Source: Lachnospiraceae bacterium AM93-12TA
GTDB taxonomy: Bacteria; Bacillota; Clostridia; Lachnospirales; Lachnospiraceae
Length of the DNA: 21,080 bases
NCBI GenBank assembly: GCA_027698105.1
Contig: JAQERH010000043.1
Location: 1-21,080 of the forward strand
Direction: 5' to 3'
Shown here: piece by piece, positions 14,957 through 21,080 of the stretch
How positions within the stretch are numbered: the stretch's first letter is position 1
How the letters are laid out: every line of letters begins with the position of its first letter
Notes under the pieces: model-generated
What the model saw: the letters and a program-made list of their open reading frames with translations, nothing else
Told to the model about the DNA's origin: nothing
The model's database searches: none
Made by a program: the position numbers and the translations under genes

Positions 14957-16686
14957 CTGTTACTTTGGTCCCTCTCAATCCCCAGATAGGGCAGAATATT
15001 GTCGAAAATACCGCCAATCACGGGAGCTGCTATGGTTCCTCCGTAGTAAATTCCTTCCGGCTCGTCGATGGTAACCAGGGCGATCACCTGGGGATCGTCT
15101 GCCGGCGCAAAGCCCAGAAAAGAAGAGATATATTTCTTTCTGCTTCTGGGGAGCTTTTCCGAAGTGGCCGTCTTTCCGCCGATCCGGTAGCCTGGAAGCT
15201 TTGCATTTTTTCCGCTTCCCTCTGCCACCACCTGCTCCAGAATATAGCGCATTGTCCCACTGGTCTCCTCTGAAAGAATTCTTCCCCTTTCCTTCTGCTC
15301 AAATTCATGGACAAAGCCAGTGGATGGATTTTCCACCTTTATGGCAAAATGAGGCGTCACCCGTTTTCCTCCGTTAATGATGGAGGAGGCAGTCGTAATC
15401 AGCTGAAGAGGGGTGATCTGAAAGGACTGGCCGAATGAAACCGTTGCCAGTTCCACGGCTCCCATATTTTCTTTCCGGTGCATAATAGTAGCCGCCTCTC
15501 CTGGCAGATCTACCCCTGTCTTTCCCATAAGGCCAAACTGTTCAAAATATCTGTAGTAACGATCCACTCCCAGCCGCTGTCCCACGTCTATCAGAACAGG
15601 ATTGCAGGAATTCATCATTCCCTGGAGAAAGCTTTCCCCGCCGTGTCCTCCTGCCTTGTGGCATCGGATTCTCCGATCCTCCACAATCCGGAAGCCGGGG
15701 CAGGAAAAGGTGTCTTCCAGTGCAACGACTCCTTCCTCCAGGCCTGCTGCTGCTGTTATAATCTTAAACGTGGAGCCTGGCTCATAGGTATCGTTAATGC
15801 AGGGATTTCTCCACATCTGATTCAGCAGCTCCTGTTTTTTATCCGGAGTTTCTGCCTGCCCGCCTGCCGGCAGGGTAAAGGGATCGTTTAAATTAAATTC
15901 CGGCACAGTGACCATAGACAGTATCTCCCCGTTTTTCGGATTCATGATAATGACTGAAACCCGGTTGGCCGATTTTTTCTCCATCACCTGAAGCGCCGCC
16001 TGCTGGGCATACTGCTGCAGATTCACATCCAGGCTGACCGTCAGATCATTTCCCGCTGTCGGCTCGATCCGCTCCTCCGCCGCATTCGCAATTTCTACGC
16101 CAGCTGCATCGGCCAGAGTCAGAATCATTCCATTCTGCCCCTTCAGCCATTCTTCGTACTTCACTTCCAGTCCGATAATTCCCTGGTTATCGCCTCCTGT
16201 AAAGCCAAGTACTCTGGATGCCATTTCGTCAAAGGGATAAAAGCGTTTATAATCCTCGTCCACCTTCACCCCGGCCAGTCCCATGTCCCGAATCCGATCT
16301 CCTGTCTCTTTGTCGACATTCGTCCTGATAATCTCTCTGGCAGTATACTTTTCCACTTTCTTTTCTATTTCCTGAATCGGAAGTGAAAGTTCTCTGCTGA
16401 GCGTTTCAGCAACCATCTTCGGATCTTCTATCTGATTGTGAACCACCGATACAGTACACACGGTTCTGTTGTCGGCAATCACCGTCCCGTTTCTGTCTAA
16501 AATTCTTCCTCTGGCTGCCTTCAGCGTCCGTTCTCTCTGGTGCAGCTCCTTTGCCATGCCGCTGTATGCGTCCGCCTTCCACGTCATAAGAAAAAACAGC
16601 CGTCCTGACAGGCCTGCCATGCAGAGGCATAAAAGCCCGCACAGGAGAGCTATTCTTTCTCTGTGCCTTGTTCTTCTCCGCTCCAT
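14953..16686 (-). CDS. spoVD: Class B penicillin-binding protein, SpoVD-like
   Basis: This is a peptidoglycan DD-transpeptidase with one N-terminal membrane helix (about 11-34), a PBP dimerisation domain beginning AARGRILDRNG, and a transpeptidase domain. The SxxK motif is STFK (Ser305 to Lys308) and SxN is SCN (360-362). The third motif reads KTA (505-507) instead of the usual KTG or KSG. It has 577 residues and no PASTA domain. Its place directly behind the division PBP and its compact size suggest the sporulation-specific SpoVD, used for spore cortex, but division PBP is an alternative. GGGGG lies nine bases before ATG 16686. The start codon sits at the edge of an 11-bp hairpin (16685-16731). 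Confidence 0.85.
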   Translation of the reverse strand: MERRRTRHRERIALLCGLLCLCMAGLSGRLFFLMTWKADAYSGMAKELHQRERTLKAARGRILDRNGTVIADNRTVCTVSVVHNQIEDPKMVAETLSRELSLPIQEIEKKVEKYTAREIIRTNVDKETGDRIRDMGLAGVKVDEDYKRFYPFDEMASRVLGFTGGDNQGIIGLEVKYEEWLKGQNGMILTLADAAGVEIANAAEERIEPTAGNDLTVSLDVNLQQYAQQAALQVMEKKSANRVSVIIMNPKNGEILSMVTVPEFNLNDPFTLPAGGQAETPDKKQELLNQMWRNPCINDTYEPGSTFKIITAAAGLEEGVVALEDTFSCPGFRIVEDRRIRCHKAGGHGGESFLQGMMNSCNPVLIDVGQRLGVDRYYRYFEQFGLMGKTGVDLPGEAATIMHRKENMGAVELATVSFGQSFQITPLQLITTASSIINGGKRVTPHFAIKVENPSTGFVHEFEQKERGRILSEETSGTMRYILEQVVAEGSGKNAKLPGYRIGGKTATSEKLPRSRKKYISSFLGFAPADDPQVIALVTIDEPEGIYYGGTIAAPVIGGIFDNILPYLGIERDQSNS

Positions 16687-16731
16687 ACTGTATCACCCCC
16701 GTGCAGAACACTGTCCTGGTTGATACAGTAT
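16685..16731 (-). promoter_or_regulatory. Hairpin overlapping the spoVD start codon and ribosome binding site
   Basis: ATACTGTATCA (16685-16695) and TGATACAGTAT (16721-16731) form a perfect 11-bp inverted repeat with a 25-base loop. In the minus-strand mRNA the 3' arm includes the first two bases of the AUG, and GGGGG of the ribosome binding site is at the loop edge. No T run follows, so it is not a terminator. It could control translation or be a DNA operator. Confidence 0.6.
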
Positions 16732-16748
16732 ATTGTGAGAAATGTTTT

Positions 16749-18941
16749 TTATGTATCAGTATTCTTCTGAGCCTCTGTACTGCCCTCAGAAGCCGCCGTG
16801 TCCCCTGTACTTTCCTGAGTCTTCGTTTCTGTCTGGCTTTCTGCTTCCCTGGATGCTGCTGTGCCGGATTCCGCTTCTCCGGATTCCCTTTCCGCAGATT
16901 CTGCTGACGGATCCTCTGGAAGCAAATCAGGATATTCTACTCCTTCCTCGATGAATTCTTCATCATAAACAGGATAGGTTTCACCATTTTCATTGGTTGG
17001 GGCTTCGGAAGGGGCCTCTGTCTCTTCTGTGTTCTGGCTGGTAATTCCCTCCGGAAGCTCTGCCATCTCCTGATCAGTCGGGGCTGTCTCGCCGTCCGGG
17101 AATACATTCATGTATGGAAGCACCTCCGCCATAATTTTGCTGAAAATCTCGCTGGCAAAAGTGGAATGAGCCTGCTCTTTTCCTTCCAGGTGGGGTGTAT
17201 CAAGAACCACATAGCACAGTACCTGTGGATCGTGAGCCGGGGCATACCCGATAAAGGATACCAGATAATTATTGGCAGTTCGCGGATATTTCTGGGCTGT
17301 TCCTGTCTTTCCTGCAATCTCATACCCTTCTACAGCCGCAGCGCCTGCTGTTCCGCCGTCTCCTGATACCGTCTGATAGAGAGCCTCATTAATATAATCG
17401 GAGGTTTCCTTGGAAATCGTCTCCCGCACCAGAAGAGGCTCCTTTTTGTCTACAACAGAACCCTGCTCATTTAAAATCTGCTTGACCACATGAGGCTGAT
17501 AGTAGGAACCTCCATTGATCATGGCGGCATAGGCTGCTGCCATCTGAATCATGGTACAGTTGTAGTTCTGACCAAAGGAGTTGGTCGCCAGATCAGCAGA
17601 ACCCATATTTTCTGCCGTATAAATCAGGCTGGCCGCATCTGCCTCTCCTGGCAGATCGATACCAGTCTTCTGTCCAAAGCCGAACACACTCTGGTACTTG
17701 GCGAAAATGTCCACTCCCTCCATCCTGGAAATACTCATCATGACTACGTTGCAGGACTTCATCAGTCCCTGCATCACCGTAGTGGGACCGTGGCCTACAA
17801 TTCTGGAAACACAGTGGATGTCGTGGCCGCCGATAGACATCACGCCGTTGCACTGGAAGGTTTCATTTCCATGGATAATATTTTCCTCCATGGCTCCTGC
17901 CACTGTAAATGCCTTCTGCGGAGAACCCGGCTCATAGGTATCATTGACGCAGAAATTACGCCACATCTTATACCATGCCTCCGATTTGGCCTTCTCATCC
18001 ATGGTGTCTATCTCTTCCTGGGTATAAAAGCCGCTTAAGTCATATGGATTGTTCAGATCATACCTGGTACTGGTGTCCATGGCCAGGATTTCCCCTGTTT
18101 TCGGATCCATGACAATAGCAGCTGCCACATTACTTCCAATGCCTGCCTGCCACTCATTAATATATTTTTCGCAGATCTTCTGAATATTCAGATCAATGGT
18201 AGAAACAACCGTATTTCCATTCTGGGCCGGCTTGATCACCCTCTCCAGGTTGGAATCAGCTGTCAGATAACCGTACTCTCTGCCGTTATTTCCCACTAAG
18301 GAGCTGTTATAATACTGCTCAATTCCTCCTGAACCGGCGCTTCCGTCCTTCTGGGCAAATCCAATTACATTGCAGGCAGTCGCCCCGTTGGGATACACTC
18401 TTCTGTACTCATCTTCAAACCAGACTCCCAGAATTTTTTTCTGCTCGCTGTTTTTACTGAACTCTTCATTTCGAGCCTTGGATTCTGTCTCAAATGATTC
18501 CTTTTCCTCAAAGGTCATCTGCTTTTTATAACGGATATAGGAACTGTCCTTCCTCTCGGTAATGAGCGTTCTCAGCTCCCCGCCGTCAAAACCGAAAAGT
18601 TCTGTGAGAAGCTGGATTGTCGGCTCCACGCACTCTTTTTTTTCATCTGCATGCATCTGCTTCGGGTCCAGAATCAGCGTGTAAACCTTTTCACTTGTAG
18701 CCAGATACGTTCCATTCCTGTCCACAATATCTCCACGCCTGTACGGAATGGTTCTGCTGTCATAATCCTGGTGGGCCAGGACTACCTGGGTATAATCTTC
18801 ATTGTTTTTCTGCACTGTAATGTAGAGAACAATGATAAGAGCAATTAAAGCCAGCATCATTGCCAGAACGGCAATGGCCAGCTTTTCCTGCATGTATCTT
18901 CTGAATGGCTGCTTGTTATTTGTGCTCCGGGATGTCTTCAT
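16749..18941 (-). CDS. ftsI: Class B penicillin-binding protein, FtsI/PBP2B-like
   Basis: This is a septal DD-transpeptidase with one membrane helix (about 20-43), a dimerisation domain beginning RRGDIVDRNG, and a transpeptidase domain. Its motifs are SPQK (Ser340 to Lys343), SCN (396-398) and KTG (545-547), all complete. The protein is 730 residues because of a C-terminal Glu/Ser/Thr-rich tail of about 110 residues (from about 620) with no recognisable fold and no PASTA repeats. ATG 18941 lies inside ftsL and overlaps it by 26 bp without a strong ribosome binding site, so it probably depends on coupled translation. Its position after ftsL is that of the division PBP (FtsI/PBP2B), the presumed partner of FtsW. 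Confidence 0.88.
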   Translation of the reverse strand: MKTSRSTNNKQPFRRYMQEKLAIAVLAMMLALIALIIVLYITVQKNNEDYTQVVLAHQDYDSRTIPYRRGDIVDRNGTYLATSEKVYTLILDPKQMHADEKKECVEPTIQLLTELFGFDGGELRTLITERKDSSYIRYKKQMTFEEKESFETESKARNEEFSKNSEQKKILGVWFEDEYRRVYPNGATACNVIGFAQKDGSAGSGGIEQYYNSSLVGNNGREYGYLTADSNLERVIKPAQNGNTVVSTIDLNIQKICEKYINEWQAGIGSNVAAAIVMDPKTGEILAMDTSTRYDLNNPYDLSGFYTQEEIDTMDEKAKSEAWYKMWRNFCVNDTYEPGSPQKAFTVAGAMEENIIHGNETFQCNGVMSIGGHDIHCVSRIVGHGPTTVMQGLMKSCNVVMMSISRMEGVDIFAKYQSVFGFGQKTGIDLPGEADAASLIYTAENMGSADLATNSFGQNYNCTMIQMAAAYAAMINGGSYYQPHVVKQILNEQGSVVDKKEPLLVRETISKETSDYINEALYQTVSGDGGTAGAAAVEGYEIAGKTGTAQKYPRTANNYLVSFIGYAPAHDPQVLCYVVLDTPHLEGKEQAHSTFASEIFSKIMAEVLPYMNVFPDGETAPTDQEMAELPEGITSQNTEETEAPSEAPTNENGETYPVYDEEFIEEGVEYPDLLPEDPSAESAERESGEAESGTAASREAESQTETKTQESTGDTAASEGSTEAQKNTDT

Positions 18942-19416
18942 ACTGTCTTACATACTCGCTTTCTGTTTTATCATACAAAAGAATCTGATCTTTATTTGCG
19001 TAGACCATTCCCAGCTCTTTTGTAGCGACGTCATAAATGTAATCCAGATCCACGTAGGTATTAATACTTGTCTCCAGCGCGTCGTTTTCTGCACGCAGGG
19101 CCTCTACCTCCTGCTCCAGCTTCTCAATATTTCCCAGCCTGGAGGTGATAGAGGAACGCAGGGCCAGATACTGCATACAGATAGCAAGAGTGACAATCGC
19201 TGCAAGGGTCAGCGCCATCACATAGGGCGCGTCCATCTGCAGTGCCTTCTCCCTGTTTCTCCTTACCATATGGCTTCGCCTGATATCAGCTTCAGCCTGC
19301 TTTTTCCGCTGTGCTGCCTCACGGCTGCCTGCCTGGCCCTTCGGGGCCTGCTTTACTGTTCTAACTGTATTCCCATCTGTATAAGTATCATATACTCGAT
19401 GCCTTTTTGCAGCCAT
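18916..19416 (-). CDS. ftsL: Cell division protein FtsL-like
   Basis: This is a 166-residue bitopic membrane protein. It has a basic, hydrophilic cytoplasmic part (1-62), one membrane helix (about 63-83) and an extracytoplasmic coiled coil (about 94-120, IEKLEQEVEALRAENDAL), ending in a DIPEHK tail. This architecture and the position between rsmH and the PBP gene identify FtsL, which bridges DivIB, the PBP and FtsW; sequence conservation in the family is low. AGGAGG lies upstream of ATG 19416. It starts 33 bp after rsmH, and its last 26 bp overlap the following PBP gene. Confidence 0.85.
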   Translation of the reverse strand: MAAKRHRVYDTYTDGNTVRTVKQAPKGQAGSREAAQRKKQAEADIRRSHMVRRNREKALQMDAPYVMALTLAAIVTLAICMQYLALRSSITSRLGNIEKLEQEVEALRAENDALETSINTYVDLDYIYDVATKELGMVYANKDQILLYDKTESEYVRQYEDIPEHK

Positions 19417-19449
19417 AAGTTCTCCTCCTCATAATCATGGGGCGTCTTC

Positions 19450-20412
19450 TCAGCACTGTCCGCGCTGCTGTCCGCCTGCCTTTTCAAATACTCTCAGCTT
19501 GGCACTCTTTGATCTCTTATTGACGGAAAGCTCCTCCTCGGAAGGCAGCACCGGCTTTCGCGTCACCACACGCCCCTTGCTCTTTCTGCCGCACATGCAC
19601 ACAGGAAACTCCGGCGGACAGATGCAGGGATTCTCATTCTCTCTGAATTTATTTTTTACAATCCGATCCTCCAGAGAGTGGAAGGTAATAATTGACAGAC
19701 GGCCGCCTGGATTCAGCAGGTCAATCATCGTGTCAATGGACTGCTCCAGTACCTGAAGCTCCCGGTTCAGCTCAATCCGAATCGCCTGAAACGTCCGCTT
19801 GGACGGGTGGCCTCCGGTGGCCCTCACCTTAGCCGGAATCGCTGCCTTAATAATTTCAGTCAGTTCTCCTGCCGTCTCTATCTCCTTCTCCTGTCTGGCC
19901 TTCACAATATGTTTCGCAATATTCTTGGCGAAGCGATCCTCGCCATAGTCTCTGATGATGCGGTACAGCTCCATCTCACTGTATTCATTTACAATATCCT
20001 TCGCAGTCTGGGTATTCCTCTGATCCATCCGCATATCGAGAGGCGCATCGTCCTCCCGGTAGGTGAAGCCTCGCTTTGCTGTGTCAAGCTGATAGGAGGA
20101 AACTCCCAGATCCAGGTAAATCCCATCTACTCCTGTCAGTCCCTGAGATGCCAGTGCATCCTTTATATTTTCGTAATTCGTCCGGATCACTGTAACCCGG
20201 TCTCCATATTCTTTCAGTCTCTCTCCAGCCGCTGCAATAGCGTCTGCATCCTGATCAAGGCCAATCAGCCTTCCCTGTTCTCCCAGCCGGCTTAATACCA
20301 GAGAGGCATGTCCTCCCCCTCCGAGAGTACCGTCCACATAAATGCCGTCAGGCCTGATGTTCAGGCTGTCCACCGTCTCGTACAGGAGGACAGACGTGTG
20401 TGAAAAAATCAT
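19450..20412 (-). CDS. rsmH: 16S rRNA (cytosine(1402)-N(4))-methyltransferase RsmH
   Basis: RsmH (MraW) methylates N4 of C1402 in the ribosomal decoding centre using S-adenosylmethionine. The 320-residue protein begins [21 protein letters not shown] and has the SAM-binding [13 protein letters not shown] (25-37), [12 protein letters not shown], and [15 protein letters not shown] Cys cluster ([15 protein letters not shown]) near the C-terminus is typical of the family. Its ATG overlaps the mraZ TGA stop as ATGA (20409-20412), so the two are translationally coupled. Confidence 0.97.
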   Translation of the reverse strand: MIFSHTSVLLYETVDSLNIRPDGIYVDGTLGGGGHASLVLSRLGEQGRLIGLDQDADAIAAAGERLKEYGDRVTVIRTNYENIKDALASQGLTGVDGIYLDLGVSSYQLDTAKRGFTYREDDAPLDMRMDQRNTQTAKDIVNEYSEMELYRIIRDYGEDRFAKNIAKHIVKARQEKEIETAGELTEIIKAAIPAKVRATGGHPSKRTFQAIRIELNRELQVLEQSIDTMIDLLNPGGRLSIITFHSLEDRIVKNKFRENENPCICPPEFPVCMCGRKSKGRVVTRKPVLPSEEELSVNKRSKSAKLRVFEKAGGQQRGQC

Positions 20413-20834
20413 ATCCCAAGTCCCTCCATATTTTCGGCGATCTCTTCCATATCGTCATAGACATTTTTTTCTTCCCAGAGTTTCCGGTTCCATATCTCGA
20501 TTCTGCTTCCCACTCCTGCCAGGATCACTTCCTTTTCAAGGTTGGCAAAGTCTCTCAATACAGCCGGTATCAGAATTCTTCCCTGCCTGTCCGCCTCACA
20601 GTCTGAAGCGCCCGCCAGGAAGAAACGTGAAATTTTTCTGGCATTCTGGTTGGTCAGCGGCAGGGCTTTCAGCTTCTCCTCAAAGGCAGCCCACTCAGAA
20701 TTGTCATACACAAATAAACAGCCGTCGAGTCCCTTTGTCACGACAAACTCATCTCCCAGCTGTTCTCTGAACTTCGAGGGCATAATCAGACGCCCCTTCG
20801 CATCAATTGTATGGCTGTATTCTCCTTTAAACAT
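20409..20834 (-). CDS. mraZ: Transcriptional regulator MraZ
   Basis: MraZ is a DNA-binding regulator with two AbrB-like SpoVT/MraZ half-domains, and it controls its own dcw operon. The 141-residue protein starts [20 protein letters not shown], with the second copy at [18 protein letters not shown], each with the conserved Asp-x-x-Gly-Arg. ATG 20834 follows AGGTGG (20839-20844). The frame extends to 20900, but that extension lies across the MraZ boxes and is not part of the family. It is the first gene of the cluster. Confidence 0.96.
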   Translation of the reverse strand: MFKGEYSHTIDAKGRLIMPSKFREQLGDEFVVTKGLDGCLFVYDNSEWAAFEEKLKALPLTNQNARKISRFFLAGASDCEADRQGRILIPAVLRDFANLEKEVILAGVGSRIEIWNRKLWEEKNVYDDMEEIAENMEGLGI

Positions 20835-20876
20835 AGAACCACCTGCTGGCTGACTCCGCCTGGCCTTTGGAGGACT

Positions 20877-20913
20877 CCACACAGTCCCACTTTCCGCCAC
20901 TTTCTACCACTTT
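20877..20913 (-). promoter_or_regulatory. MraZ box: direct repeats upstream of mraZ
   Basis: On the minus strand AAAGTGG occurs three times with an exact 10-bp period (20913-20907, 20903-20897, 20893-20887). A fourth, degenerate copy TGTGTGG lies in the same register (20883-20877). AAAGTGG-type repeats ahead of mraZ are the known binding site of MraZ. They lie at and just downstream of the expected start point, as for autorepression. Confidence 0.85.
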
Positions 20914-20921
20914 ATGTTATA

Positions 20922-20950
20922 ATACTAGTACATACACCGGAAAATAGCAA
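20922..20950 (-). promoter_or_regulatory. Possible promoter of the dcw operon
   Basis: On the minus strand TTGCTA (20950-20945), 17 bp, TAGTAT (20927-20922). Each box matches four of six bases. TATTAT (20924-20919) is an alternative -10 but with a 20-bp spacer. The location just upstream of the MraZ boxes is the main support. Confidence 0.4.
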
Positions 20951-21038
20951 GGCATTTTTCAAAAAATTATGTAAATCGTAATGGTTCCATCTTGTTTTAT
21001 TTTATCGGACGCAATTTCCTCGAAAAACAAATAATCAT

Positions 21039-21069
21039 CCACCCGCATAGCGGGTGGTTTTTCCTTTTC
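21039..21069 (+). terminator. Terminator-like hairpin at right edge
   Basis: CCACCCGC (21039-21046) pairs perfectly with GCGGGTGG (21050-21057) around ATA. It is followed on the plus strand by TTTTTCCTTTT. It is divergent to the dcw operon, so no plus-strand gene in the window uses it; it could end a gene read from the left only by antisense transcripts, or be part of a palindromic repeat. The 125 bp between it and the mraZ boxes holds no ORF I can support. Confidence 0.5.
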
Positions 21070-21080
21070 GGGCATAGCCC
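21070..21080. repeat. Small palindrome at window end
   Basis: GGGC and GCCC surround ATA, the same loop as the preceding hairpin, 12 bases after it. The window ends here so the full element cannot be seen. Confidence 0.4.

Noticed and set aside
17490..18038. 182-residue plus-strand open frame opposite the ftsI-like gene
   Set aside because: It is antisense to a strongly conserved coding region and has no ribosome binding site or recognisable domain. Other plus-strand frames (for example 9900-10301, 15478-15891, 19807-20295) were rejected for the same reason.
20835..20900. Longer mraZ start at 20900
   Set aside because: It runs across the MraZ boxes, and [15 protein letters not shown] at 20834 is the conserved family start.
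1..21080. tRNA, rRNA, CRISPR array, insertion sequence, prophage or defence genes
   Set aside because: I looked for cloverleaf-like segments, regularly spaced repeats, transposase, integrase and nuclease-like products, and found none. All the larger frames belong to known housekeeping or sporulation families.

Overview
The window is the chromosomal division and cell wall (dcw) cluster of an endospore-forming Firmicute, joined to the early sporulation sigma-factor locus. It contains sigE, sigG and spoIIGA next to ftsZ, AGGAGG-type ribosome binding sites, a SpoVD-like penicillin-binding protein beside the division PBP, and no ftsA between ftsQ and ftsZ. Together with the moderate GC content this points to Clostridia, most likely Lachnospiraceae. 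That placement is inference; no rRNA gene is present to confirm it.

Layout, read right to left because almost everything is on the minus strand. (1) 20834 to 11347: mraZ, rsmH, ftsL, a division-type class B PBP, a SpoVD-like class B PBP, mraY, murD and ftsW. The block is tightly packed. It has direct-repeat MraZ boxes at its promoter, an internal promoter before mraY and a hairpin terminator after ftsW. (2) 11212 to 7786: murA, ftsQ/divIB and ftsZ. ftsZ has its own sigma-A promoter and a strong terminator. (3) 7544 to 5841: spoIIGA and sigE, behind a promoter with a 21-bp spacer and several Spo0A-box-like sites. (4) 5006 to 5782: sigG, the only plus-strand gene, facing sigE tail to tail across a shared hairpin. 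(5) 4776 to 202: an alpha/beta hydrolase with its own promoter and terminator, then prfC, a YqeY-family gene and a PepV-like dipeptidase, closed by a large nested terminator.

Functionally, MurA, MraY and MurD make peptidoglycan precursors. FtsW and the PBPs polymerise and cross-link septal or spore wall. FtsL, DivIB and FtsZ build the division machine, and MraZ and RsmH control or support the cluster. SpoIIGA activates pro-sigma-E in the mother cell, while sigma-G acts in the forespore. A plausible sigma-F promoter precedes sigG.

I found no mobile element, phage, CRISPR array, RNA gene or unknown gene system. The notable content is regulatory: a long-spacer spoIIG promoter, a hairpin over the spoVD start codon, promoters whose -35 box contains the stop codon of the preceding gene, an inverted sigG, several non-ATG starts, and palindromes at both window edges. 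Most track-length ORFs on the plus strand are antisense shadows.
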